From: Blepharisma japonicum | Lineage: Eukaryota; Ciliophora; Heterotrichea; Heterotrichida; Blepharismidae | Assembly (NCBI GenBank): GCA_949751835.1 | Contig: CATKHK010000107.1 | Location: forward strand, 62,001 to 126,000 | DNA length: 64,000 nt | Direction of reading: 5' to 3' | Shown here: one piece after another, positions 11,133-22,758 of the stretch | Layout: every line of letters starts with the position of its first letter | Numbering within the stretch: the first letter of the stretch is position 1 | Program-made: the position numbers and the translations under genes | The notes under the pieces: generated by a model | Told to the model about the DNA's origin: nothing | Databases searched by the model: none | Seen by the model: only the letters and a program-made list of their open reading frames with translations

Positions 11133-12137
11133 ATGCAACAAGAAGAAGAAAAAGAGCAGAAAAGACGCCAAAGCTGATGTTCTAAGATTTTGTTATGTCT
11201 CACATACATTATGACACAGCTGGGCAGATATTGCATAGGGATATATGACTTCGTATATTGACTCATATGCTGTAAGATTAGAAAGCATAAAGATTTTGAT
11301 AGCGATGACAAAATAGAAAATCCAGAAGCAAAATTAGGTATCCCAAATTATGGAAACACTTGCTATTTGAATTCAATTCTACAGATTTTAGCAAGCACTC
11401 CAGGATTTTCTAACTGCTTAAATCCAGATACCGAGCTTTCAGGAACACTATTGGGCATTATCAATATGATAAATAGAAACTCAGAAGCGAATTTTAGGCC
11501 GAAAATTGATAACTTTTTACAAATCATCTATCAAACATACTCAGACGTATTTTCTAAATAGTTTAAACTAGGCAGACAAAATGACAGTAAAGAGATATTT
11601 ACAATTATAATCGATAAATGTGCAGAAATTAATGAAGGTCTGAAGGAATTATTTTTTATTAAGAAAGATAAAACTTTTATTTGCGAAAAAGGGCATGAAT
11701 ATAAAAAAGAAGAGGTGAATACACTTTTAGTAGTCCCAGAAAAATTCGATAAAGGTATTAGTGACTTTATAAATATTTCAGAAGAGAAAAGCAACTTTAG
11801 TGGCGACAATAAGCTGTATTGCAATACTTGTGATGCATTGAAGGACACTAGCCTTTATACAGAATATAAGCTTCCGAAGATTTTAGTTTTTTATTTTTCT
11901 AGTGGAAATCAAAAGAAAAGGAATATTAAGGACTCTGAGACATTTAAGGGCAAAGAATATGAACTTTATGGAGTGATTTGCTTTTATCCATCATACAGGC
12001 ATTATATAGCTTATACATTAGATGGTGAAATATGGAGAAAGTATAATGATATATCTGTGTCTGATGAGATGTTTGATTATAATTTTATCTACATGGCATT
12101 TTATAGGCATGTGGAGAAATTAGAAATAATTAAATAA
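11133..12137 (+). CDS. USP-E: ubiquitin-specific protease, Cys-rich hydrophobic N-terminus
   Basis: A near-twin of USP-D: two TGA codons as Trp, a 15-nt intron at 11547-11561, 329 residues. I chose the start MQQEEEKEQ because it is shared by D, F and G; an in-frame ATG at 11118 would add five residues but is absent in D and F. Residues 15-50 are hydrophobic and Cys-rich. Cys77 in GNTCYLN, GRQNDSKEI, SYRHYIAYT, YND; zinc ribbon C-x3-H with CNTC. Intact throughout. Confidence 0.88.
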
Positions 12138-12600
12138 ACATATTATCTTTTGGGATTTTTGATAATAATAGCACTAAAAAGTTATAAACATATTCTTTTG
12201 CACTATTTTTTCATTTAAATAACAATATTGGTGATTTTTAAGAGTATTACAGCTTATTTCTGAACTTTTTTACCAAGCTCTCTTATTCTGATCAAATCTT
12301 GAATTACTAATATTGCAAGTATCATATTTTGTATACCAACAACCTTGAGTTTATATTTGAGCAGATTTTTGTTAGCGATTTTAGTAATAAGCATATTTTC
12401 ACAGAACTTTCTGTTGTTGAGAAGCAATAATAAGTTAATCCACGAATTCTATAAAAATATGTTATATTTACTTAGAAAATTGCTATAATTGCTTGCAATT
12501 CAAGCATGTTTCTTCAAAAACATATCGCTGAAACCGTCCGCTGATAGGAGAAATATTTATAATCCAGGATAAGCTTAGTAAAATTTATTATAATTAGGCA
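12138..12600. other. Intergenic, 3' flank of USP-E
   Basis: No gene. It matches the 3' flank of USP-D up to CCAGGATAA near 12570, then passes into the start of a UBL relic. Confidence 0.5.
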
Positions 12601-13180
12601 ATGGGTCAGTCAAATAGAGCCATCCTACTCCTACTTTTCCTCCTTCTTCTACTTCTCCTAATGAAGATATAAAAAATTAATTTAAATTTAACCCTGATAT
12701 GCGAGAAGATAATTTTAAGCATTATTGTCGTGATCAATGAGAATATACTTCATTGCTTTTTCGTAATTCAAAGATAAATGTGGCACTAATCAACATAGAT
12801 GGCCATAGAACATCTGAAGAAATAAACTTTGCTATGAGTTACTCATTCTAGAATAAATCTTTATTAAATGAATATGACTTATTGAATGATATTGACCAGA
12901 AAAGATTGGTTAGTATAGTAAAAAATGAAAACTGTGAGTGTAGCCAAGGAAATTTTCACTCTAAAACTGATTTTTCATTTTCTGTAGTTGTCCCATTTAA
13001 TTATAATATTGAAAATACGCTGCAAGGTCTTTATTATAAAATAGCGTTCTTTAAATGTGATGCCAAGTTTGTGGAAACGTTGTGAAGCCAACCCTAAATG
13101 TGAGCTCAGTTGAATTTCCTTTGCACTTGATATTTTATAGCCTAAAAATAAAGATAATGCTCGAAGAATCGATTTTAGCT
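12601..13180 (+). pseudogene. Relic of a UBL start joined to a USP domain, 5' part
   Basis: It begins ATGGGTCAGTCAAATAG with a Pro/Ser-codon-like run in shifted frame, as in UBL-1. VALINIDGHRTSEEINF follows, matching VEIIDIDGRRAQKEIDL of UBL-1. It then passes to USP sequence: DQKRLVSIVKNENCECSQG, matching USP-H. Several stops and frame changes show that it is dead. The USP part is interrupted at 13180 by a 3.3-kb insertion and resumes at 16453. Confidence 0.75.
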
Positions 13181-16100
13181 CTATTAAGGCTGCTACACTG
13201 TGATTCTGCTTGGTAAATCTGCTTCAAGGCTTCTTCTTTAATTTTATTTCAGTCCCGCTTTACATCTTTGTTTGGATCACGACTAATTGGGCTCATTTCT
13301 TTAGTTTTGTCTACTTTTTTGATTAAAGAGTTTTTAATGAGGCTGCTCAGTGCTACTGATAAGTTATTCATTTTGTTTTCAAGAATTTCCATTGAAATAT
13401 CTACTGTATCATAAAACTTAATACTTTTTGCAAAATTTTCCATTAAGATACTTTCTATACGGCTTCGTGATATATTTTGTAGCGCTTTTTGGATCCTCAT
13501 TAATGATTTTTTCGATTTTTAACATAAGCCTCAGAATCTTTCCCAGCCTTTAAAATATCTTTAATTTCATTTATTTGGTTTAAAATCCCTTAACAGCTTT
13601 TTCAATAATTTTGGGATTTTTTGACACAAAAATTTCTCTTAAGGTTTGTACTAAGCTTGAATCAGCTTTTATATGATCAAGAATGAAATGTGGGGAGCTA
13701 TCATACATTTTGCAGATTTTATTTAAAACTTCATCTGATCTTTTCCGTTCTGCTTTTAGCCTTCCAATGCAGTTATAAAGCTGATTGATGTCTTGCTCTT
13801 CAAGTTTTTCCTGAAGCTCGGACACAATATCATATAGTTTTTGCAGATCAACATATAATGCACCTCTGTCGTTTTTTAAGTCAATTACTCTGTTAATTAG
13901 CAAATTGGGGTTATCTTCATCAAGCTCTTGACAGAGATTTTCAATGACTGAGTTTAAATTGGGGAAAGCGTTGATTTTTTGGCGCCCATCTTCACTCAGA
14001 ATTTTTCTACCAGTTGTTGGACGAGGTGGAAAAGCTCCAGTAGAAATTATTGAATTTTTTGAGCTTAAGTCTCTTTCTAGAACAAGTTTGGAAACCCATC
14101 AATGTTTTTTACTTGGTCAAGGTCTATTTGCAAACGTTTCGGATTACTTATTTGTTGATTTAAATCATGAATTTCATGATTTTTTGTTTCTATTTCTGCA
14201 TTTAGCTTATTTAACATGTTTTCCAATTCTTTTTTGCTCCCTCCTAATAATGAAATTTCTTTTTCCTGAATTTTGCATTTGTCCTCAAATTCTTTCAGCT
14301 TTCCTTTCAAAGTATCTCTTTCCTTAATGCCTTCTTTTTGTATATATAAGATGCATAATTTATGATATATTGATTAGTTTTTGTAAGGTCCATCTTTTCT
14401 GTTTCTATTCCTCTAATTTTTTCTTCCAGCAGCTTAATTCTTTCTGCTGATGTATCTTTTTAGGCTTTTTTTTGTTAATTTGTTGCAGTCTTTCAAGATC
14501 TAATATTCTTGATTGATTTTCTTTTAATTTTTTATTTGCAGCTGTTAGCTCACTTTCCAGCTGAGCTATTTTGATTTGGCCATCCTTAATCTTTTTAATT
14601 GCATTAGAACTCGTCCTTTTAGCTTCTTTCAGCTCATCTTGAAGACTTTGCTGCTCATTTTAATATCAACTACAGGACATCCATTTCTTGGGCTTACAAC
14701 CCTTTTTGGTTTAATTTAAGCTGCTTCAATTCTTTTTGTAAATTATCATAATTTTTATATAAACTAAGTAGCTCATCTCTTTGGGCTTTAATTATTTTTT
14801 CTAATTTTGTTGGAATTTTTTAGTGTTGGGCTGCCTGGCTCACATCTTAACGATGCAGCACTTTCATTCAAAGGTGCACCTTTATTCTTTTTTACATCAT
14901 TCAGCTCTTTGGCAATTTTCATCGCTTCTTTTTTCAGGGCGTCTTTATCGTTTTCAATTTCAATTTCTCTATTTTTGGCTTCTTCAAGCTTATTTTCATA
15001 GTCAAGGCATACTTCTTCAAGATAAGAAATTTCTGCTGGAGTCCAGCGATTTCTTCTTCTTTAGTTTGAGACAAAGTCTCATATTTTTCAGTAAGCTCAT
15101 CTATTGATTTTTCAGAATTTTGCTTTCTACATCAATGGAATTAAATTTTTCAATTAGTGAGTGTATATATTTGTCTTTTTCTTGAATTTGGAAATTTAAC
15201 TTCATTTCTTCTTCGAAGTCTCTTCTCATGAAGCCTCTGGAGACCAGGAGCCTTGAATTTGGGATTGGCAGAAAAAAGGAGAATTTTTCCCTTTTTCTTT
15301 TAGAAGTTGAGATAATATTGGGATTTGATTTTCATATTTTGCTAAGGATCTTTCTTTTTGGTTCAACTTTTTTAATATTTCTGAGATTTTTGTTTTTCTT
15401 TGTGAAGAAAATTCATTTATAGCCTCCGCAGCCCAATTTTTGAGAGAAATTATTTCCAATACTCCTCCTGACCCAAAAGAGTATGACCTTGAAAGCCTTA
15501 CCTTATCAGGATCTGATTGAATTGACTTCATATGTATTTGATACTTTTTTACAAATTTCGTCATTTCTTGATACCGTTCCTGCAGAAGTTCTAACTCTTC
15601 TCTCACTTTTCTCAACTTTTCTTTCAGACCTTCAATATTTTCTTTCAAGCTTGAATTTTCTTCTAAAAAGCTACCATATCTTGTCATTTCAATGTATTTT
15701 TAGGATAAGGCTGTTCCAAATTGCACTTTCCCGTTGAATTCTCAAACTGAAAAGTAGTACTTTTCGACAAATTTCAGCGAATTTAAAGAATTCAATCTTT
15801 TTGGCGAAAAAGAAAGAAAGTGACAAAGTCCTTGACTCGAACAAATCCTCATCAAGCATTTTCACCTTACTCGTAATCGCATCTATTTTTTAGCTTTAAT
15901 TCGCTCACTTCCAGCTGCTGCATTCTTTCATACTCAATTTTAAATTTCTTTTTCCTCCCAATTAGCTCTTTTAACTCCTTAAAAGTATTTTTAAAATCAA
16001 AGGCTGAGCTCTTCACGACTGAAGTCCAAATAAAGGAATTTAAGCCAGTAAAGGCTTTTGCAATCACTTGTCTAATCATATCATCAGATAACTTCTTGCT

Positions 16101-16452
16101 TTTCTTAATAGAAAGAATCAATATTTGGCATTGCGCTTCCGACAGCTTTTCACTAATTGCAGTCAGCACCCTTTTCAAGCCTTCATTTCCTGGGTCTTCT
16201 AAATTTGTGATCAGCTGCTCTAAATTGTCATTAGATTTTTGTATTTACGATTCGAGAATGTCTAATTTTAGCTCATGATCTGAGCTAGAAGTTATAGATG
16301 GGGCTGTTAAAATACTAGAAATGTTGTTTACAGCTGAAAAGTATTTTTCCTCAAGAGTACTTAGATTTTGCTTGAAATCGTTTATGGAAGACTCTTGAGG
16401 CTGTTTGTGCCTCTGGAGGAAATTATCTTATTTCTTTGAATATTTATTAGCT
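13181..16452 (-). pseudogene. 3.3-kb insertion holding a decayed coiled-coil gene
   Basis: The segment lies between two copies of TTAGCT (13175-13180 and 16447-16452). Removing it restores GATTTTAGCTGTCCTAAGG, the unbroken sequence seen near 20990. The minus strand carries long Lys/Glu/Leu-rich coiled-coil pieces (for example about 16440-15867, 15687-15226 and 13903-13580), readable only by changing frame several times and crossing a TAA near 16245. I see no terminal inverted repeats or transposase. It is either host DNA inserted at a break or an IES-like element. Confidence 0.7.
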
Positions 16453-16635
16453 GTCCTAAGGCACTTGAAGTCATTGGAGATGCATATTTGCTATAGGCAA
16501 AGTATAATAGTTGACATTATCTAGCTTATGTGTCTATTCAAGGAGTTTTGGTATGAGTGCGTCAATTCTAGAATAAAAAGACAAGATCCTGATTGCAAGA
16601 ATGCTTATCTTCTATTTTACCAAAAAAATAAGTAA
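16453..16635 (+). pseudogene. Relic of a UBL-USP gene, 3' part
   Basis: This continues the relic broken at 13180. It holds HYLAYVSIQGV, a His-box trace, and ends KRQDPDCKNAYLLFYQKNK before TAA, the C-terminus seen in USP-H. It contains stops in frame. Confidence 0.7.
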
Positions 16636-16783
16636 TAGCAGATTTTATTAATTTTAATTGTTATATAATGGTTAGAAAATTTTTGCAGCATTTGATCTAA
16701 CAATTACCAAAATAATTAGATGCTGATTAGACTAGTTAGATTTATTAATCATTCTATAAATTTATATAGAATATAGGGCAAAT

Positions 16784-17382
16784 GGAAGAGAAAAAAAAGA
16801 AGCAAAGCTGCTTTAGGCTTAGATTATACTTAATCACAATTGAGTAGATGCCGAGGATATATATGAGATTCCCTAATAGTATTCCGCAGATGGATGTGCA
16901 ATTTTTATCTCGAATATTTTTCAATCATAAAAAATGAAAGAGTCTGAAGCGATTTTAGAAAGGCAAAAACCCAAAATTATCCCAGAAAATTAATAACCCA
17001 AATTATGGAAAAACATGCTACCTTATTTCAGTTTTTTAAATTTTAGTAAGCACCTAAGGATTTTCTTATTGATTAATTAGCAAATCTGAACCATTATTGT
17101 CCATCATGGGTATGCTAAATAGAAACTTGGATCCCAATTTCGAGCCAAAAATTGATTTTCTATTGAGATTTATTATATCAAATTATTAAGTGCATTATAT
17201 TAGTTAATTCTTGGAAGGCGAGAACTGTTTACAATTATAATGATAAATGTTCGAAAAATAATAAAAATCTGAAAGAGTTATTTTATTAGAAAAGAAAATA
17301 ATTTGCATGTAAGAAAACTAGCATAAAAGAAAGAGAAGATATAAGTGCATTTCTAATGGAAAATTTTATAAAGATACTACTC
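16784..17382 (+). pseudogene. Decayed USP, 5' two-thirds
   Basis: MEEKKKKQSCFRLRL opens a frame like a USP anchor. NPNYGKTCYLISVF then stands for the Cys box (Gly-Asn of GNTC changed to Gly-Lys). Many stops follow. The same relic recurs, longer, at 21354-22283. Here it breaks off at 17382 against a relic on the other strand. Confidence 0.7.
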
Positions 17383-17384
17383 CA

Positions 17385-18085
17385 CCACCTTGTATTCGAA
17401 AAATCTTGTTTGCAACAAAAATTCTTCATTTTTTTATAAAATGTCTTTATATAATTATGACGCTAATGAAATCATCTCATATTTTTTATATTCATAATAT
17501 TTCATTGTAATTGCATCTGGCACATCTTTCTCTGTATTTCCTCCTCGAGACTTCACATAATAGAGTACTAATATTTCTGGATATTCAATAATTTCTATTT
17601 TCATTGTCATATCTCCTTTAGTTCTACATTTCTGACAAAATATTTATTATTTCCTTTAAAGCCATGAATTTTTTTTTTTAGACTATCAAGCTGACTTCAG
17701 AAATTATCCTAAAAATTTTATTTCTTATTTTTCATATGTGTAATTGCTTTCGTATTTGAAGTATCTGTAAGAAAGCAAGTGATTCTTATTGAGAATTTAG
17801 CATTAAAAACAGCGCTTTTGCATCATTTTGAGTGTATCCAGAAAACTGAATAAATATTAAATTCGGAAATAAACCAATGATGATTTTTTAAATCATTTTA
17901 GGTTTTTTTTTTGATGGAACCTTCTGATAAACAGATTAATATATCTAATAAGTTTTGCTTCCAATTTGCTTGAATCTGAGTTAAATTTTCAATAAATGAT
18001 GGAGTATTTGCCAATATCGTAATATTGAATTTAAATAGCTGCAAACAAAATTGACTAATCGTCTTAGTCGAGTTAACGCAGATAT
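17385..18085 (-). pseudogene. Decayed USP on the minus strand
   Basis: NSTKTISQFCLQLFKFNITI resembles a degraded NTCYLNS region, followed by LANTPSFIENL. Further on, MTMKIEIIEYPEILVLYYVK matches the strand after the zinc ribbon of USPs. Stops and frame changes occur throughout, and the catalytic Cys context is lost. Confidence 0.6.
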
Positions 18086-18508
18086 GATCTATCACAATTT
18101 AGATTTATTCATAAAAGATATTATTAAAATTGATAATAAACCAATTAGAGAAGCTATTTCATTTATTCGACAAATCCATTTTGAATTCTACAAAAATTGT
18201 ATAATTATCTAAAAATGAAGGCAATTCCAGCGGTAATCGCCAATGACCCGTTTCTTCTGAAATGAATATTATTGAAATATTTAATTTTAAAAAGTAAATA
18301 TATATAGGGATAACCAAAAGTTTTTATTCGAAAAATAAAAGGATCATTTATGTTTGTTAAAACAGGCATGATTTTAAGTGTTTGACTAATATTAAAAAAA
18401 GCATAATTAGACTTTTTCAACCATTAAATAAATTAAAGCACTAGCTTCTAAAATATTCTAATATATATGTAAATTTAGATCCTATTAAATTTATTATAAT
18501 TTGTAGAA
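18086..18508. other. Intergenic, 5' side of UBL-1
   Basis: A short frame from 18218 (MKAIPAVIANDPFLLKW, TGA as Trp) stops after some 28 codons; I do not recognise it. A TTGTAGAA element abuts the UBL-1 ATG. Confidence 0.4.
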
Positions 18509-19090
18509 ATGGGTGCGTCAAGCAGTACTCCTCCTCCTTCTTCTTATTCTCCTCCTCTTTCTCATCCTACTCCTTCTCCTCCAATTAAAACAATGATAAA
18601 AGTGGAAATTATTGATATTGACGGCCGTAGAGCCCAAAAAGAGATCGATCTTGAATGGACATTCTCCCAGTGGGCAAAATACTTGTTCGATGAATACACC
18701 GCAACTGAAAAAAATTTAGAGTTGAAGTTTTATAACAGCACAATAACATATAAAGACCATAAAAGTGAAAAGCTCAAAAACTTCGGATTTTCACCCAGAT
18801 CATTGATCTATATTTCCCATGAGCAAAAGGGACGCCCACTCATTATAATTGTACTTGACCTTAGCACTGGAGATAAGAAATGTATAAGGGCAAGCCCTTA
18901 TTGAACATATAAACAATTATGTGAAGAACTTGAAAGAAATGGGGTATATGGGATACAGACTTGTGAAAATGACGTCATTGCTCTTAACGTAATCATTATG
19001 TTTCAATTTTCAAAAGATAAAACACTGAGAGAGCTTAGAATAAAAGATCTTGATCAATTAACTATTATCAAACATCATAAAGGATGTTAG
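18509..19090 (+). CDS. UBL-1: N-myristoylation-type tandem ubiquitin-like protein, GC end
   Basis: 193 residues, with one TGA as Trp. Residues 1-6, MGASSS, fit an N-myristoylation signal (Gly2, Ser6); a Pro/Ser-rich linker extends to about residue 28. Two ubiquitin-like folds follow: about 29-105, with VEIIDIDGR and LKNFGF, and about 110-193, with TYKQLCEELE, KTLRELRI and a terminal KGC. Counting 15 residues past the Ile of LRELRI, where ubiquitin has Gly-Gly, this protein has Gly-Cys and then stops. It is therefore not an ordinary conjugation donor; it could be a decoy, or be anchored through its Cys. Paralog of UBL-2. Confidence 0.8.
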
Positions 19091-19323
19091 AATTTATTTA
19101 GAAGGTGAGATAAGCCTTAACTTTTCTAATTTCTTTCATGCGTAAAGATATTTTACTAAAATTTTGACTATAAGCAGATTATTTTAAAAATTTGGTGATT
19201 ATTAAGACAATTAACTTTAATTAATTTTCTAGTGAGCATGTGCTTAATTCTAATGAATTAGAGCCATAGCAATATCAGTATACTCCGATTTTATAGAAAG
19301 TCATGTGTTCAGCCACCATTTCA

Positions 19324-19336
19324 GATTCTATAAATT
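19324..19336 (+). promoter_or_regulatory. GATTCTATAAATT element upstream of USP-F
   Basis: Identical to the elements before USP-E and USP-G and at the same 22-nt distance from the start codon. Confidence 0.5.
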
Positions 19337-19358
19337 TCACCCTATTGAATATATAAAA

Positions 19359-20339
19359 ATGCAACAACAAGAAGAAAAAGAACAGAAAGGACGCCAAAGC
19401 TGATGTTCCAAGGTCAATTCATGACTCTGATATCTTATTACTCAATTTTTGAGATGCTCCAGATGGATTTGTTGTTTAATAGCAAGGTGCTTCAGATGGA
19501 TATTCAACTCCAACAAAAAAGCAAATTATCCCAGTAAATTTGGTATTCCAAATTATGGAAACACTTGCTATTTAAATTCAGTTCTACAAATTTTAGCAAG
19601 CACTCCAGAAATTTGCAAATACTTAAATCAAGACTCTGAGCTTCCAGGTACTCTATTTGGTATTATCAATATGATAAATAGAAACTCAGATGCTAATTTT
19701 AGACAGGAAATTGATAACTTTTTACAAATCATCTATCAAACATATTCACGCGTATTTTCTAAATAGTTTACACTAGGCAGACAAAATGACAGTAAAGAGG
19801 TATATACAATTATAATCAATAAATGCGCAGAAATTAATGAAGGTCTAAAGGAATTATTTTTTATTAGGAAATATAAAACTTTTATTTGCGGAAAAGGACA
19901 TAAAGAAGAAAAACTAGAGGAGAATACACTTTTAGTAGTCCCAGGAAGATTCGATAAAGATATTAGTTATTTTATAAATATTTCAGAAATTAAAAGCGAC
20001 TTTAATGGTGACAATAAGCTGTACTGCAATTCTTGTGATGCATTGAAGGACACTCGCGCTTATACAGAATATAAGCTTCCGAAGATTTTAGCTATTTATT
20101 TTTCTAGTGAAAACCCAAAGAAAAGGAATATTAAGAACTCTGAGACATTTAAAGGCAAAGAATATGGGCTTTATGGAGTGATTTGTTTTTATCCATCATA
20201 CAGGCATTATGTAGCTTATACATTAGATGGTAAAATATGGAGAAAGTATAATGATATATCGGTGTCTGATGAGAACCCCGATTATAGTTATATCTACATG
20301 GCATTTTATCGGCATGAGGAGAAATTAGAAAATTATTAA
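19359..20339 (+). CDS. USP-F: ubiquitin-specific protease, Cys/Trp-rich anchor
   Basis: MQQQEEKEQKGRQ opens the frame; three TGA codons are Trp. Intron at 19752-19766, 15 nt. 321 residues. The anchor (about 14-47) is unlike D and E in detail but again hydrophobic, rich in Cys and Trp, and repeats an RCFRW/RCSRW motif. Catalytic features: GNTCYLN, GRQNDSKEV, SYRHYVAYT, YND. First zinc ligands CGKGH, then CNSC. Intact. It follows UBL-1 by about 270 bp on the same strand. Confidence 0.87.
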
Positions 20340-20499
20340 GATAATTAATAAGTGTATTATCAGCTTTATAATAATTAATACCTTTTTTTGAGATTTTTGA
20401 TAATTATTAGCACTAGAAAACTCTAAGCATATTCTTTTACACTATTTTTTCATCTAATTAACAATATTGGTGTTTTTAAGAGTGTGCAGCTTATTTTGA

Positions 20500-21197
20500 A
20501 TATTTTTATTGAGCTCTTTGAACTTTTATCCAGCTAATGAATTGATTAACTGATTGCAAAGTCTAAGCCAAAATCCAGATGATTTAGATAGCTTATACTG
20601 TGCATTTTACGAAGAATTCAGGAGCATTTTTTCTGATGTAATTTTAATATAGATAATGCCTTATCGTGAGCAAGACACAAAAGAAGTTTTATTTAAGATT
20701 TTATTCTTATTAAATGTTGTTGACCAGAAAAGGTTATTTAGTATAGTAAAAAATAAAAACTATGAGTGAGCTAAGGGCATTTTCACTCTAAAACTATTTT
20801 TCATTTTCTGTAGTTGTCCCCATCTAATTCTAATATTGAAAATACGTGCAAGGTCTTTATGATAAAACAGTGTTCAATGAAATGTGATGCAAAGATTGTG
20901 GAAGCGTGGTAAAGCAAACCCTAAAATTGAACTCAGTTGAATTCCTTTGTACTTGATATTTTATAGCCTAAAAATAGAGATAATGCTCAAATAACCGATT
21001 TTAGCTGTCCTAAGGCACTTGAAATCATTGAAGATGCATATTCGCTATACGGTAATTTGCTATAGGCAAAGCTGTAAAGGTTGGCATTTTCTAACTTATT
21101 TGTCTATTCAAGGAGTTTGGTAAGACTGCGACAATTCTAGAATAAAAAGACAAGACCCTGATAATAAAACTGCTTATCTTCTATTTTTCCAAAAAAA
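20500..21197 (+). pseudogene. 5'-truncated USP-H-like relic
   Basis: LDSLYCAFYEEFRSIFSD precedes GTAATTTTAATATAG (20637-20651), the same 15-nt intron sequence as in USP-H. YREQDTKEVLF, the QQD box, comes next. Frame changes follow, and it ends KTAYLLFFQKNK. No Cys box is present, so it is dead. It begins directly in the 3' flank of USP-F. Its downstream half matches 16453-16635. Confidence 0.75.
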
Positions 21198-21353
21198 TAA
21201 GTCAAAGCAGATTTTTTAATTTTAATTGTTATACAAGTGTTAGAAATTTAGAGAATTTTTTTGTAGCATTCGATCTAACAATTATCAGATAATTAGATTC
21301 TCATTAGACTAGCTAAAGCTATTTAATATTCTATAAATTTATATAGAATATAT

Positions 21354-22283
21354 AATATGGAAGAGAAAAAAAGAAAGCAAAGCTGCTTTAGGCTTAGGCT
21401 ATGCTTAAAATATCTTAAATCACAATTGATCAGATGCCACAGATATATATGATATTCTCTAATAGTATTTTGCTGATTGATGTGAGATCTTTTATCTCGA
21501 ATATTTTTCAATCATAAAAATTAAAGAGTTTAAAGCGATTTTAGAAAGGCAAAAATCAAAAATTATCACAAAAATTAATAATACCAAATTATGGAAATAC
21601 ATGCTACCTTAGTTCAGTTTTATAAATTTTAGCAAGCACCTAAGGATTTTCTTATTGATTAATTAGCAAATCTGAACCATTATTGTCCATCATGGGTATG
21701 CTAAATAGAAATTTGGATCTCAATTTCAAGCCAAATATTGATTTTCTATCGGACTTTATTATATCACTTATTAATTGTATAGTTTATTCTTGGAAGGCGA
21801 AGAACTGCTTACAGTTATAATGATAAGTGCTCGAAAAATAATAAAAATCTGAAAGAGTTATTTCATTAGAAAAAAATAAATTTGCATGCGAAAAAGCTAA
21901 CACAAAATAAAGAGAAGATATATGTGCATTTCTAATGGAAAATTTTATAAAGATACTAGCAGTTTCATAAAGAAAAGTTCTTCTCATATTGATTATATTC
22001 TATATTGCAATTTATGTGACGAATTAAAAGACTTTAGCGTTAAGACAATTTACAATCTGCCCTAATATTTTTCTCGATGAGAACCTAAATGGCAGGAACA
22101 TTAATAATTTTTTGATATTCGAAAGCAAAGAATATAGGCTTTATGAGATAATTACTTTTATCAATCTTATCACCATTATCTAGCTTTTATATTAGATAAG
22201 AAAATCTAGTTCGAAAATATGACAAATCTGCTTATAGAATGGAGCCCGATATGCTTATATGGCTTTTATAGCTTGCTAAATAA
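21354..22283 (+). pseudogene. Decayed USP, full-length relic
   Basis: The same relic as 16784-17382 but reaching the C-terminus: MEEKKRKQSCFRLRL, PNYGNTCYLSSVL in one frame, a CNLCDELKD zinc-ribbon trace, and HHYLAFILDKKI for the His box. It holds many stops and frame changes. Confidence 0.7.
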
Positions 22284-22419
22284 TTAAATCGAAAGAATTC
22301 TAAGAACTCTGCTTATAAAACTGATTGATTGTATTTACAATCATATAAGAGAATATTTTAATTCATTAATTATAAATATTTCTAATCATTTTTTTTAATC
22401 TTTTCACATAAAACTTACA

Positions 22420-22556
22420 TGCATGAGAAGAATCAGGCCTATACAAAAATATAACACTAGAACCACTTTACTCTACCCATGTAATTTTGTCTTTTATAAT
22501 ATAAATCCAATAATGGCCACCATAAATGCTTCCGCTATGACAAATCTCCTTGAAAT
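22420..22556 (-). pseudogene. Relic of a USP C-terminal part
   Basis: The minus strand reads EICHSGSIYGGHYWIYII, the His box of a USP, followed by KDKITWVE. No Cys box is nearby. The rest of 22284-22710 holds nothing I can name. Confidence 0.55.
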
Positions 22557-22723
22557 TTATGTATTTTTCCAAAATTTGGCAATTGGTTAAGACAATTAAA
22601 TGTATAATTAAATTTCTAACAAATATGCGCTTATTTCTAATGTTCATCTGCTAATAATAGAGCTATCGCATTAACAGCACACTCATTTTTTATAGAGAGT
22701 CAATTTTCAAATGCCATTTTCAA

Positions 22724-22736
22724 GATTCTATAAATT
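22724..22736 (+). promoter_or_regulatory. GATTCTATAAATT element upstream of USP-G
   Basis: As before USP-E and F, ending 22 nt before the start. An in-frame ATG at 22711 lies upstream of this element and is therefore an unlikely start. Confidence 0.5.
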
Positions 22737-22758
22737 TAATCCTATGGAATATATAAAA

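Noticed and set aside
13181-16452. A DNA transposon or retroelement
   Set aside because: No terminal inverted repeats, transposase, reverse transcriptase or poly-A tail is visible; only a broken coiled-coil gene.
22711-22758. Upstream ATG codons of USP-G
   Set aside because: The first lies upstream of the promoter-like element; paralogs share the MQQ start.
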